Source of the DNA: Chitinophagales bacterium
GTDB lineage: Bacteria > Bacteroidota > Bacteroidia > Chitinophagales > Chitinophagaceae
Length of the DNA stretch: 5,107 nt
Direction of reading: 5' to 3'
NCBI GenBank assembly: GCA_013297585.1
Contig: JAAFHG010000302.1
Span: forward strand, 1-5,107
Shown here: in pieces, positions 5,036-5,107 of the stretch
Position numbering within the stretch: position 1 is the first letter of the stretch
How the letters are laid out: each line of letters starts with the position of its first letter
Notes under the pieces: model-generated
What the model saw: only the letters and a program-made list of their open reading frames with translations
Told to the model about the DNA's origin: nothing
Database searches by the model: none
Translations under genes and position numbers: made by a program

Positions 5036-5107
5036 ATGGCAACTACAAAAGGGCGAGTGGTTATTTCTCGCAACCCCGAGGAACTGCTAAAACTAGCAGA
5101 CAAAGTG
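5036..5107 (+). CDS. 5' start of an unidentified gene, cut by the right window edge
   Basis: An ATG at 5036 opens a frame that stays open for 24 codons to the window end: MATTKGRVVISRNPEELLKL then ADKV. The composition changes here from AT-rich spacer to coding-like, with balanced codons and an amphipathic helix-like segment (PEELLKLADKV). This beginning resembles, from memory, the N-terminus of a family of uncharacterised proteins of about 200 residues found in several copies per genome in Chitinophagaceae-like bacteria, some with a fibronectin type III-like C-terminal part. I cannot confirm that from 24 residues. There is no Shine-Dalgarno sequence. A poor -7 candidate, tatattag (4989-4996), lies 39 bp upstream. 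The 21-bp repeat tract ends 118 bp before the start. Confidence 0.6.
   Translation, partial: MATTKGRVVISRNPEELLKLADKV

Overview
This 5.1-kb window looks like chromosomal DNA from a member of the Bacteroidota, most likely close to the Chitinophagaceae. The reasons are the style of the RecF and DUF4846 proteins, the lack of clear Shine-Dalgarno sequences before the genes, the moderately low GC, and intergenic DNA filled with short palindromic and tandem repeats. The taxonomic call is inference from protein style; no marker in the window settles it.

Layout from left to right. At 1-163 there is the probable 3' end of a plus-strand gene cut by the window edge. The recF gene (DNA replication and repair) follows at 248-1330. 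A 111-bp convergent gap holds a perfect 14-bp GC-rich palindrome. On the minus strand, 1442-2233 encodes a BtuF/FepB-like helical-backbone metal-receptor protein without a signal peptide. It is divergent from a DUF4846 exported protein at 2305-3066, with 71 bp between the two starts. A 257-bp intergenic stretch (3067-3323) contains several nested inverted repeats. Next comes a minus-strand pair in more AT-rich DNA: a 134-aa protein with a DUF4160-like motif (4101-4505), followed 24 bp later by a 250-aa protein with about five 20-residue leucine-rich-like repeats (3324-4076). The last part (4506-5035) has no convincing gene but holds a hairpin-forming segment (4668-4703) and nine degenerate 21-bp tandem units (4729-4917). 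A new plus-strand gene starts at 5036 and runs off the right edge.

No single pathway links the genes. RecF is core genome, the metal-receptor and DUF4846 genes are ordinary accessory/housekeeping genes of this phylum, and the two-gene minus-strand cassette between repeat-rich spacers looks like a mobile or variable insert of unknown function. The features most worth a second look are that two-gene cassette, the 21-bp repeat tract directly upstream of the right-edge gene, and a cgca-N4-tgta motif found in the same orientation in all three repeat-bearing intergenic regions. I did not find a clear new defence system, CRISPR array, tRNA, rRNA or insertion sequence.
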